A DNA stretch of 64,000 bases. Origin: Symsagittifera roscoffensis (taxonomy: Eukaryota > Xenacoelomorpha > Acoela > Convolutidae). Below, piece after piece: positions 60,378 through 64,000 of the stretch; within the stretch, counting starts at the first letter, position 1; each line of letters opens with the position of its first letter. The notes under the pieces were generated by a model. That model searched no databases, was not told the DNA's origin, and saw only the letters and a list, made by a program, of their open reading frames with translations. The translations under genes were made by a program, and so were the position numbers. Where the stretch lies: positions 16,724,572 to 16,788,571 of the forward strand of contig NC_087065.1 of assembly GCF_963678635.1 (NCBI RefSeq). Reading direction: 5' to 3'.

Positions 60378-61381
60378 TTACTCACGCGTCAAATGAAACA
60401 ATATACGGTCGCTATGCCGATATAATATTGGCCGAAACCTATTAAGCTGAAAAAAGAAAAAAACAAAGCAAAAAAAAATTAAGACCACTCAAAAGTTATC
60501 AAGTCCCCACACCCTCAAAACACGTATAATACACAGCTCGTGAAACGAAGCAATAAGTCGCGACTAAGCCGATGTAATATAGGCCAAAATCTATTATCAA
60601 GCCGAAAAAAAAGGAAACGATCACAAAAAATCAAAAAATTTTAAGACTAATAAGAAGTTATTAAGTCTCCCTCACCCTCAAAACACAGACACGCACACAC
60701 AAACTTTTTCCGCCAATAGGAAGGCGCAATGTGCAGCCATTAAACCGATATAATACAGACCGAAACTCATCAAGACGAAAAAAAAACCAAAAAAATTGTC
60801 ACGAAAAACTTGAACTCTAAATTCTATTAAGATTTTCAGCATTTTGTGCGATCCAGAGGTGAACATAAAACTATTTTTCTCTTGAAACCACTCGAAACTA
60901 GGCCACTAAGCCGATATAAAATAGGGCCGATCCTATTAAGCCGAAAAAATGACAAAAAAATAACAAAATTTAAACAAATCGAATTCAAAAAATCACAACC
61001 AACATTAAAAGCATATTTTGAAAAGGACGGACATTTAACAACAAATTCAATCATGCTCAATATTTGCAACCACGAGAAGTAGGGTTAGCATAGAGGATTT
61101 TAGAAGGAGTCTAGAAGTGAGTCCTGTGGACAAAGTTGTTTACGGGAAAACAGTCTAGTACCCGATTGCAATACCCTTGCTATCGCAAGGGTAATAAAAG
61201 CCGTTTTAAACACCCACCCTGCTTCCGAGACAAAGATAAAAAAAATCTCACAGGTCTCGTCTGACTTGATGAATTTGTCAACCATTTTCTGCAACTCAAT
61301 CTGTCTGTCCTCGCCGATGTCAGCTGCAAATGTCATCAGAGTGTTGGACGGATGGTACATGATCACATTAACATCTGACAT
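36674..61381 (-). CDS. YTHDC2: YTHDC2/Bgcn-type R3H-DEAH RNA helicase with ankyrin repeats, no YTH domain (19 exons)
   Basis: Nineteen exons with canonical GT-AG borders join in a continuous frame to 1176 aa; exon coordinates are in the entries below. Domain order: R3H (about residues 20-85, RLYLH), helicase N-half with motif I GAGKTTQ (about 194-200), motif II DEVH (292-295) and motif III SAS (324-326), an acidic linker (about 362-440), ankyrin repeats inserted in the helicase core (about 495-565), helicase C-half with motif V TNIAETSLTIDDV and motif VI QRAGRAGR (731-738), then winged-helix/HA2 and OB-like regions. Ankyrin repeats inside the DEAH core plus an N-terminal R3H domain are diagnostic of YTHDC2. 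Family members are 3'-5' RNA helicases that control the mitosis-meiosis switch in germ cells. The protein stops where vertebrate YTHDC2 begins its YTH m6A reader, as fly Bgcn does, but unlike Bgcn all ATPase motifs look intact. Start chosen as the first ATG of the R3H exon; further 5' non-coding exons are possible. Confidence 0.93.
38341..38372 (-). repeat. tRNA 3' fragment
   Basis: Minus strand gtggttcgattcccgtagag resembles a T arm plus acceptor 3' side. No 5' half is present. Confidence 0.35.
38815..39430 (-). repeat. 550-bp repeat with tRNA-like boxes (family C), copy 1
   Basis: On the minus strand gtggcggagtggttaccg and gattcgaatccgac match tRNA A and B boxes (Leu/Ser-like). The remainder (cgcagctacatatgctaata, aattgccaattcgatgcagc, gaaatcgagcttttttcatt, cactttgcttcgcaagtg) aligns with 58036-58560. 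Confidence 0.7.
39608..39944 (-). CDS. YTHDC2: YTHDC2-like exon 18 (OB-fold, C-terminal helices)
   Basis: Acceptor gttctag, donor GTGAGT. Begins WSNNLKIHRASAILQSAP and includes a helix-rich SDIILEARKAVRHIVVSM segment, equivalent to the region just before the C-terminal part of YTHDC2. Confidence 0.85.
40028..40098 (-). CDS. YTHDC2: YTHDC2-like exon 17 (OB-fold start)
   Basis: A 71-nt exon beginning ASIFAAFAHSTVLYDTN after acceptor gaatttcag, donor GTGAGT. It corresponds to the VVKAALVAGMYPN strand of the family. An alternative upstream acceptor (40126) does not keep frame with exon 16. Confidence 0.8.
40169..40372 (-). CDS. YTHDC2: YTHDC2-like exon 16
   Basis: Acceptor tttttgtag, donor GTAGGT. 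Begins TWSSYISSGKHAKADEFCYS and includes HHLSAPVLQVIDKSRLQI, equivalent to the W..A...FC...L...T...I segment after the ratchet. Confidence 0.88.
40442..40548 (-). CDS. YTHDC2: YTHDC2-like exon 15
   Basis: A 107-nt exon, acceptor tatgtttag, donor GTCAGT. Completes SPFYLPPSKRLIDEAE, then SDHFVLLFAFL, the conserved SDH..LL.AF helix of DEAH proteins. The donor was chosen because only this site keeps frame with exon 16. Confidence 0.88.
40758..40923 (-). CDS. YTHDC2: YTHDC2-like exon 14 (HA2/ratchet)
   Basis: Acceptor gtttcag, donor GTGAGT. Encodes EIGALDSNEKMTSLGNFLV, PLDPDLARMVLYS and CLDPVCIIAATLAYRSP, the conserved HA2 ratchet helices. Confidence 0.94.
41112..41289 (-). CDS. YTHDC2: YTHDC2-like exon 13 (winged helix)
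   Basis: Acceptor ttggtttag, donor GTGAGC. Encodes PEILRYPLNDLCLQTKIV and APPQTSITSALKHLK, the post-helicase winged-helix segment. Confidence 0.93.
41643..41779 (-). CDS. YTHDC2: YTHDC2-like exon 12 (motif VI)
   Basis: Acceptor gttctag, donor GTACAG. Contains CWASQANVKQRAGRAGRTRP, where QRAGRAGR is motif VI with both arginine fingers. Confidence 0.94.
42743..43163 (-). CDS. YTHDC2: YTHDC2-like exon 11 (RecA-2, motifs IV and V)
   Basis: The largest exon (421 nt); acceptor tttgcttag, donor GTAAGT. Contains GAILVFLPGYEEI (motif IV region), VFVLHSNIKSEDQKRVF and motif V (STNIAETSLTIDDVIFVVD). Confidence 0.95.
44969..45164 (-). CDS. YTHDC2: YTHDC2-like exon 10 (ankyrin repeats)
   Basis: Acceptor cgttttcag, donor GTAAGC. 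Encodes SGLTVLMIACAHGKVDLVHS followed by a second repeat (GASPHLTDQEGKTAVDYAV), classic ankyrin helices, in the position where YTHDC2 carries two ankyrin repeats within its helicase core. Confidence 0.94.
45489..45683 (-). CDS. YTHDC2: YTHDC2-like exon 9 (pre-ankyrin)
   Basis: Acceptor ctgttttag, donor GTGAAC. Encodes an acidic helix-rich segment (MNLDDIDNLLLLFFHTVTM, then FELILKLI), equivalent to the start of the ankyrin insertion. Confidence 0.87.
46536..46756 (-). CDS. YTHDC2: YTHDC2-like exon 8 (charged linker)
   Basis: Acceptor tgttaaag, donor GTTTAG. Encodes KEVKKKKEKQRQLLDSEDV and a Ser/Asn-rich stretch: the poorly conserved linker between the RecA-1 domain and the ankyrin insertion. 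Phase 2 in and phase 1 out agree with exons 7 and 9, which supports the exon despite low conservation. A 6-kb repeat-filled intron precedes it. Confidence 0.78.
46815..47629. other. Intron 7 (right of exon 8), diverged tandem pair
   Basis: 47405-47500 and 47535-47625 are a direct repeat pair (aaagaactaaaagtc.gactgcag, gctgctgaa.aatgacgttt). One palindrome E relic is near 46995. No exon. Confidence 0.5.
47630..48680 (+). repeat. ~1-kb GGAT/GAATGGCT minisatellite
   Basis: Imperfect tandem array of 4- and 8- to 12-bp units (ggatggatggctgaatgg, gatggctggatg). Lies in the long helicase intron 7. The 137-codon minus frame inside it (PSIQPFIQP-like) is a repeat artefact. Confidence 0.95.
48690..49330 (+). 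repeat. ~190-bp satellite, second cluster, split by MITE
   Basis: 48690-48856 and 49231-49330 carry satellite motifs (cacgtctcggaaacaaaaac, agtttgagcaatcata; ctgctgggagtaccttgct) on either side of the 374-bp MITE at 48857-49230. Confidence 0.7.
48857..49230 (+). mobile_element. hAT-type MITE in satellite
   Basis: Begins CAGGGGCGGATCTAGG and ends ctctaaatccgcctg (inverted, with a short deletion in the terminal repeat). Flanks aatcatac / aatcacag agree at 6 of 8 bases, as expected for an aged 8-bp hAT target duplication. No coding capacity; internal gtatatattggagcctttgg and gggtcggcagatggtcaaat blocks define the family. Confidence 0.7.
49025..51435. repeat. Recent 1204-bp tandem duplication
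   Basis: Unit 1 from about 49025 to 50228, unit 2 from 50229 to about 51435, offset 1204 bp and nearly identical. The left breakpoint lies inside the MITE, so unit 2 carries only the right half of it. The junction shares aaac. Includes palindrome E and the tRNA-like sequence. Lies in helicase intron 7. Confidence 0.95.
49842..49906 (-). repeat. tRNA-like sequence, duplicated at 51046-51110
   Basis: On the minus strand atctggc and gccagat form a perfect 7-bp acceptor-like stem; A-box-like tggcgtagaggta and B-box-like gttcgaatccgg are present. The T stem does not pair well and the length (65 nt) is short, so a pseudo-tRNA or SINE head is more likely than a working tRNA gene. Confidence 0.5.
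51436..52800. other. Intron 7 of the helicase gene, repeat scraps
   Basis: Contains another tRNA-T-arm-like string (caaacccaggcc near 51570), one hairpin-repeat F copy (51685-51740) and a block at 52095-52150 related to 21125-21180. No coding exon found. Confidence 0.4.
52807..53018 (-). CDS. YTHDC2: YTHDC2-like exon 7 (motifs II and III)
   Basis: Acceptor ttttttag, donor GTGAGT. Begins DEVHERDRFTDFLL (motif II, Mg-ATP binding), then LMSASMNEKL (motif III, SAS rather than the usual SAT), and ends FFLEHILL. Confidence 0.94.
53205..53310 (-). CDS. YTHDC2: YTHDC2-like exon 6
   Basis: A 106-nt exon, acceptor tttaag, donor GTTAGT. Encodes MSEELTRLLFCTTGTLLRML...YRVTHLVI, the strand leading into the DEVH box. 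The next exon starts exactly on DEVH. Confidence 0.9.
53718..54240. repeat. ~530-bp repeat (family D), copy 1
   Basis: Shares acagaggcgaagttgcactt, aacgctactgggaaaaactg, gacgcacgccaattatga, aagcggacgcattttagca and ctctacgctacagat with 55258-55800. On the minus strand tagcgtagaggta and ggttcgaa-like sequences form tRNA-like boxes. Confidence 0.7.
54530..54975. mobile_element. Family A element, copy 6, with tRNA-like insert
   Basis: acaagactgttcgtatcagg hairpin start, closing gaaagtcggaacaattac. Its middle carries tRNA-like promoter boxes (54830-54884) not seen in other copies. Confidence 0.55.
54823..54889 (+). repeat. tRNA-like sequence (SINE head?)
   Basis: A-box-like tagtctagtggcgagcgc and B-box-like gggatcgatcc with tRNA-like spacing. 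Arms do not fold into a full cloverleaf, so it is a tRNA-derived repeat rather than a tRNA gene. Confidence 0.45.
55258..55800. repeat. ~530-bp repeat (family D), copy 2
   Basis: Parallel copy of 53718-54240 in the next intron but one, same orientation; both lie in helicase introns. Confidence 0.7.
55839..56005 (-). CDS. YTHDC2: YTHDC2-like exon 5 (motifs Ia/Ib)
   Basis: Acceptor ctgtgtag, donor GTTAGA. Encodes VPQYLLEWHSLYSDEC, then the conserved SQPRRLAAMSSAERIAHE motif Ia and GQTVGY. Confidence 0.93.
56207..56439 (+). mobile_element. 233-bp hAT-type MITE with target duplication
   Basis: Inverted ends CAGGGGCGGATTTA / tagatccgcctctg. Flanked by gctagtac (56199-56206) and actagtac (56440-56447), an 8-bp target-site duplication with one mismatch, diagnostic of hAT transposition. 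Sits in helicase intron 4. Confidence 0.85.
56560..56762 (-). CDS. YTHDC2: YTHDC2-like exon 4 (helicase motif I)
   Basis: Acceptor ttatacag, donor GTTAGA. Encodes the pre-motif region and ends exactly on the Walker A motif (ETGAGKTTQ), the NTP-binding loop of DEAH helicases. Confidence 0.93.
56971..57146 (-). CDS. YTHDC2: YTHDC2-like exon 3 (end of R3H, linker)
   Basis: Acceptor ctttttag; opens with RSGVNRKLTLTK, equivalent to the conserved GANRYLTVKK strand of R3H. Ends at donor GTGAGT after NPSFH. Confidence 0.88.
58030..58560 (-). repeat. 550-bp repeat with tRNA-like boxes (family C), copy 2
   Basis: Parallel copy of 38815-39430 throughout, including the tRNA-like boxes, ctaataaattgccaattcga and cactttgcttcgcaagtg. 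The tRNA-like part may come from a tRNA-derived SINE. Confidence 0.7.
59281..59371 (-). CDS. YTHDC2: YTHDC2-like exon 2 (R3H core)
   Basis: A 91-nt exon between a T-rich acceptor (ttttttag) and donor GTAAGC. It encodes MTFPSSLSNQDRLYLHQVA, matching the family FPSSL...ER..H segment, and carries the R-x3-H signature (RLYLH) of R3H nucleic-acid-binding domains. Phase fits both neighbours. It is too short to stand out as an open frame. Confidence 0.88.
59818..59851. repeat. 12-bp perfect palindrome hairpin
   Basis: cccgttttgaaa and tttcaaaacggg around a 10-nt loop, in helicase intron 1. The cccgttttg motif recurs at 59885. Confidence 0.8.
60085..61000 (+). repeat. ~185-bp tandem repeat in helicase intron 1
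   Basis: Four to five diverged units, each with ccgatataatatagnccgaaa, a poly-A run and caagtccccacaccctcaaa. The (CA)n tract is an expansion of the cacac part of one unit. Confidence 0.75.
60342..60373. repeat. (CA)n microsatellite
   Basis: About 16 CA dinucleotides inside the tandem repeat of helicase intron 1. Confidence 0.95.
61252..61381 (-). CDS. YTHDC2: YTHDC2-like exon 1 (start, R3H first part)
   Basis: Begins at ATG (61381) and encodes 43 codons ending in FIKSDET plus one base, followed by donor GTGAG. It contains the DIGEDRQIELQKMVDKFI helix that opens the R3H domain. Confidence 0.85.
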
Positions 61382-61518
61382 TAGAGTAAATTCAATACAA
61401 TAAAGAAACTGCTACAAACGTGTTCTTAAATGTTTTTAAGTGCCCCATCTTTAATTTATTCATACACATAAACAGCCAGTGCATTAAATGACCGATAGAT
61501 CTGAAGGCAGTGCCAAAA

Positions 61519-61561
<43 letters not shown>

Positions 61562-61686
61562 AAAAAAAATCATACATCAGACGTCAACCAAGCCCATCAA
61601 ATTTCAGTTGCGGCAAAACCACAATAAAAACTACAAAACATTATCAAACAACATTTCACCAACTCAAATTGTGAAACCCTACAAGA
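61382..61686. promoter_or_regulatory. Bidirectional intergenic region with CT tract
   Basis: The 305-bp spacer between the start codons of two divergent genes. It contains an uninterrupted (TC)n tract at 61522-61558. GA/CT tracts are common in animal promoters (GAGA-factor type). Possible acceptors for 5'UTR introns occur on both strands (minus tttgtag near 61420; plus aaatttcag near 61606). Promoter function is inferred from position. Confidence 0.5.
61522..61558. repeat. (CT)n microsatellite
   Basis: About 18 uninterrupted TC dinucleotides between two divergent genes. Confidence 0.95.
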
Positions 61687-62138
61687 ATGTCGACACTTTT
61701 CTTTAATAGCATTTTGGTCGCTCTTATTTTCACAACCGGTCAAATTGACACAGAAGATACGACAGGCGATGAGATGCAATACTGGACAAGTTATCCCGAC
61801 TGGCCGCAAACCCCTCTGGAACTGAGCCAGATCAACTGGCTCTGGCGAGGAGTTGGAAAATCAGCCGAGTGGATTTGGCCAACGGACTGGTACGAAAACT
61901 TACGATTCGACATCGGACCTTTGATCACAAAACCGGACTCTATTTTACATACCGGAGATTTGTCCTGGGAGAAAGTGTTGCAGTTCGCGATCAAAGAGAC
62001 AGAGTTAGCCAATAAAGCCACAAAGACTAGGTCGAACCCTAAAAGAACCGTGGAGCAGGCATCTTTATTATATCATGCACTTAACTGTGCCAAGGGCATA
62101 GACGAAGACGAACACTGTCCCAATCCTTGCAAACTGCA
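61687..62138 (+). CDS. First exon of an unrecognised secreted protein (partial)
   Basis: Begins with a plausible signal peptide (MSTLFFNSILVALIFTTGQI), followed by a Trp-rich acidic ectodomain (SYPDWPQTP, NWLWRGVGKSAEWIWPTDWY), an amphipathic helix (LSWEKVLQFAIKETELANKA) and a C-terminal Cys cluster (LNCAKGIDEDEHCPNPCKL). It ends at a perfect donor CA/GTAAGT at 62138-62139, so the frame's own stop three bases later is probably not used. No downstream exon is recognisable up to 64000. Codon use and composition clearly differ from the AT-rich surroundings. I do not recognise the family. It is divergent from the helicase gene (ATG-to-ATG 305 bp) and may share its promoter. Confidence 0.75.
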
Positions 62139-63050
62139 GTAAGTTATATTTCTTAGCAACACTTCAGTTTTCTTTTTTCTTAATTTTTATTAAGCTTCAA
62201 ATAATTTTCATTATTTGTACGAAATCTACCTTGAGAATATTCTATAATTCAAAGTGCTGTAACATTATTCAACAAACTCGCAGAAACGCGCAGAAAACCA
62301 TTGGGCAAAAAGATAATAGCTAATACCGCAGTTTTCCTTGAAATTTATAGGGACCGCGCTCCAAAATTTACAAGGTCTTGCTCGTGCAGATAGTTTCGTT
62401 TTGTTCTCGGGTGATTCTGATTTTTACACTTGCGAGAGTGTTATTACGAACATTCTTTTTTTATAACCTAACGCGCAAATAGAAGTTACTCACTTATTAG
62501 GCAATTTCACTGTCGCATTACACTAGTGGACAAATTAAACGCAAACTAGCGTGTATCGCACCTCTGGTGCTTCAAACAGACTAATGAACGTTAAAAATAC
62601 AATAAATGAAAAAACAACCGTAACAATAGACGGGGCAGCCAACAACGATTTATATTTAAAAATTGAATGATGACAATAATTTCAATTGAACTGAAAGGTT
62701 CTATTGAAATTCAAATGGTCGAATCTCTAAAACTACTGGGTTTCAGATCTTCGCATTTTATTCAGAAACAAAACCCTGAAACGACCGACAGCATACAACT
62801 GAACTTTAATTTTAAAAAAGTTTTGAAACGATGACATTTGCAGAATCACTCATATATGAAATTCATATATGAAATTCTGTTTTAACTGAACTCTTTATTT
62901 TCATTAGCTCGATGTATATAAATTGCTATCAATAAGCGTTTAAAATAGCGCAATTACTTTGAACATACTCCTTTTTCTTAGCATGATTATTAGTTTCAAG
63001 AAACTTTTTCAAATATCAAGAAAAACTTTGAGAAAAATTGAAAAACAAAA
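62139..63050 (+). other. Presumed intron 1 of the secreted-protein gene
   Basis: No exon recognised. Contains gcgtgtatcgcacctctggt near 62551, also present at 19446, and catatatgaaattcatatat palindromic sequence at 62850-62873. Confidence 0.4.
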
Positions 63051-63725
63051 AATTGGAATGGAGGCTGCATCTACAACTGCTGGTAGTAATCTGATATCAA
63101 TCCACCAAAGAGTTGATAATTTCAAAAGATGAAGAGCATTTATTGAAATATAAGACTTTAAAATTTTTTGAAAGATCAGAAAAACGTCATATCTGGAAAA
63201 AAGAAGGACGTTGAGCATTCATATTTGGCGTCAAGATAGAAACCTTTTACGACGTCCTTAGCAGCCCGCCACAATAGTGTTGAGAATTTCAAACTAAAAA
63301 TGTTGAGAATGTCGTAGATCAAAGTTTTTTGAAAATGTTGTCTGAAGTTTTTTGAAAATCATGAAACGGCATATCTCGGAAACTAAGATGACTTGAGCAG
63401 TCAAACTTGGAGGCACAAAATATGCAACCATTGATAGTACACTAAGATCACCCCACTATTAGGTTGGAGATTTTTAAGTTCGTAAAGCTTTTTAAAATCA
63501 AGTTTTTAAAAAATGTTTGAAGAAATTATGAAAAAACGTCACATCTCAGAAACTGAAATAATTTCAGCAGTCGCATTCGGAGACAAGATGTGCAACCACT
63601 GATAGTTTTTTTGGTGCGCTCTCCGCCCTTAAATTTAGTATATATTGGCCCTAGGCGCCTTTAGAAAAATTTTAGGATCAGTCAGCCAAAAATGGATATC
63701 TCAAAATGGTACAAAGGAGGACCAC
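63050..63725 (+). repeat. ~190-bp satellite, third cluster, ending in MITE fragment
   Basis: Three satellite units (aacgtcatatctgg, tggaggcacaaaatatgcaa, gagatttttaagttcg) run into a fragment of the hAT-MITE family at 63612-63720 (aaatttagtatatattggcc, gatcagtcagccaaaaatgg). Confidence 0.7.
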
Positions 63726-64000
63726 GATATGCTTGTTTTGATCACGAAATGTCTCGTTTCCAATCGAGACTTAAACTCCCGGGATGTGGAAATGTCGGAA
63801 GGAAAAATTAAGATATTTAAATACAAGGGCGAAGCGGAGCTTCGCATCACTTGCCATACCACAAAAATAGCATTACAAGCTAGCAGACAGGAAAGGAGAG
63901 CAATTAAGTCCAAAGAAAACGGAAAAATTTTCGAAGAAACCACAACTTAAAAACTTCTAAATGTTGCCTGGAATGATGTTCCATTTGCGGAAAACACGTC

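Larger units (their letters stand above)
27990..61190 (+). repeat. Family F: ~80-bp hairpin repeat (five copies)
   Basis: Copies near 27990-28080, 31230-31310, 32455-32545, 51685-51740 and 61105-61190. Shared: tctagaagtg, tggacaaagttgtttacggg, agtctagtacccgattgcaa, then a perfect stem tacccttgc/gcaagggta around tatc (61172-61193), degraded in other copies. Confidence 0.75.
27297..63875 (+). repeat. Palindrome family E (GCGAAGC...GCTTCGC), at least 13 copies
   Basis: Core gcgaagctgagcttcgc (8-bp arms) followed by a.cacttgcgatac. Copies near 27310, 30536, 37127, 38384, 46995, 49517, 50720, 53723, 55266, 57202, 57944, 60070, 63828; two match only loosely. Preceded by acagagg or acacagaag in most. 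All copies have the cacttgcgatac flank on the plus-strand right side. Confidence 0.75.

Noticed and set aside
61392-61577. Frame with Arg-Glu repeats
   Set aside because: Translation of the CT/GA microsatellite.
63645-63950. 101-codon plus frame as a downstream exon of the secreted-protein gene
   Set aside because: Composed of MITE fragment and palindrome E sequence; no fitting acceptor with matching phase.

Overview
This is AT-rich animal nuclear DNA, most likely from an invertebrate. It has long introns with canonical GT-AG borders, dense transposon debris, microsatellites and one run of N (15847-16046). The species cannot be fixed from the sequence. Genes lie only in the right-hand two thirds; the first 22 kb are decayed mobile elements and repeats.

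Layout. 1-22 kb: a decayed BEL/Pao LTR retrotransposon (about 2.2-4.96 kb), two copies of a dead LINE reverse transcriptase fragment (7.15-7.9 and 8.85-9.58 kb), several copies of a short element with inverted ends (12.0-13.9 kb), the N gap, a hAT-type BED-finger fragment (16.85-17.34 kb) and a degenerate ~190-bp satellite (19.4-21.1 kb). 22.7-35.4 kb, minus strand: a two-exon HEPN-NACHT-LRR gene (NLR-like, about 1062 aa). A recent 3.2-kb tandem duplication lies inside its intron and has made a second, truncated copy of exon 2 with a working-looking splice acceptor and a nonsense codon just after the HEPN core. 35.8-36.4 kb, minus: a complete single-exon dCMP deaminase. 36.7-61.4 kb, minus: a 19-exon R3H/DEAH-helicase/ankyrin gene orthologous to YTHDC2/Bgcn. 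I placed every splice junction by eye; reading phase closes across all 19 exons to give 1176 aa. The protein ends without a YTH domain. 61.7 kb rightward, plus: the first exon of an unrecognised secreted protein, head-to-head with the helicase gene across a 305-bp spacer holding a (CT)n tract.

The three minus-strand genes run head-to-tail with short gaps (283 and 423 bp). A strong splice acceptor lies 24 nt upstream of the deaminase ATG, which leaves open a polycistronic, trans-spliced arrangement.

The helicase introns hold many copies of a few unnamed repeat families. These are a ~400-bp repeat carrying TATATAAG, a palindrome family built on GCGAAGC/GCTTCGC, paired ~530-bp blocks with tRNA-like boxes, hAT-type MITEs, a 1-kb GGAT-type minisatellite and a second recent tandem duplication (1204-bp unit at 49.0-51.4 kb).
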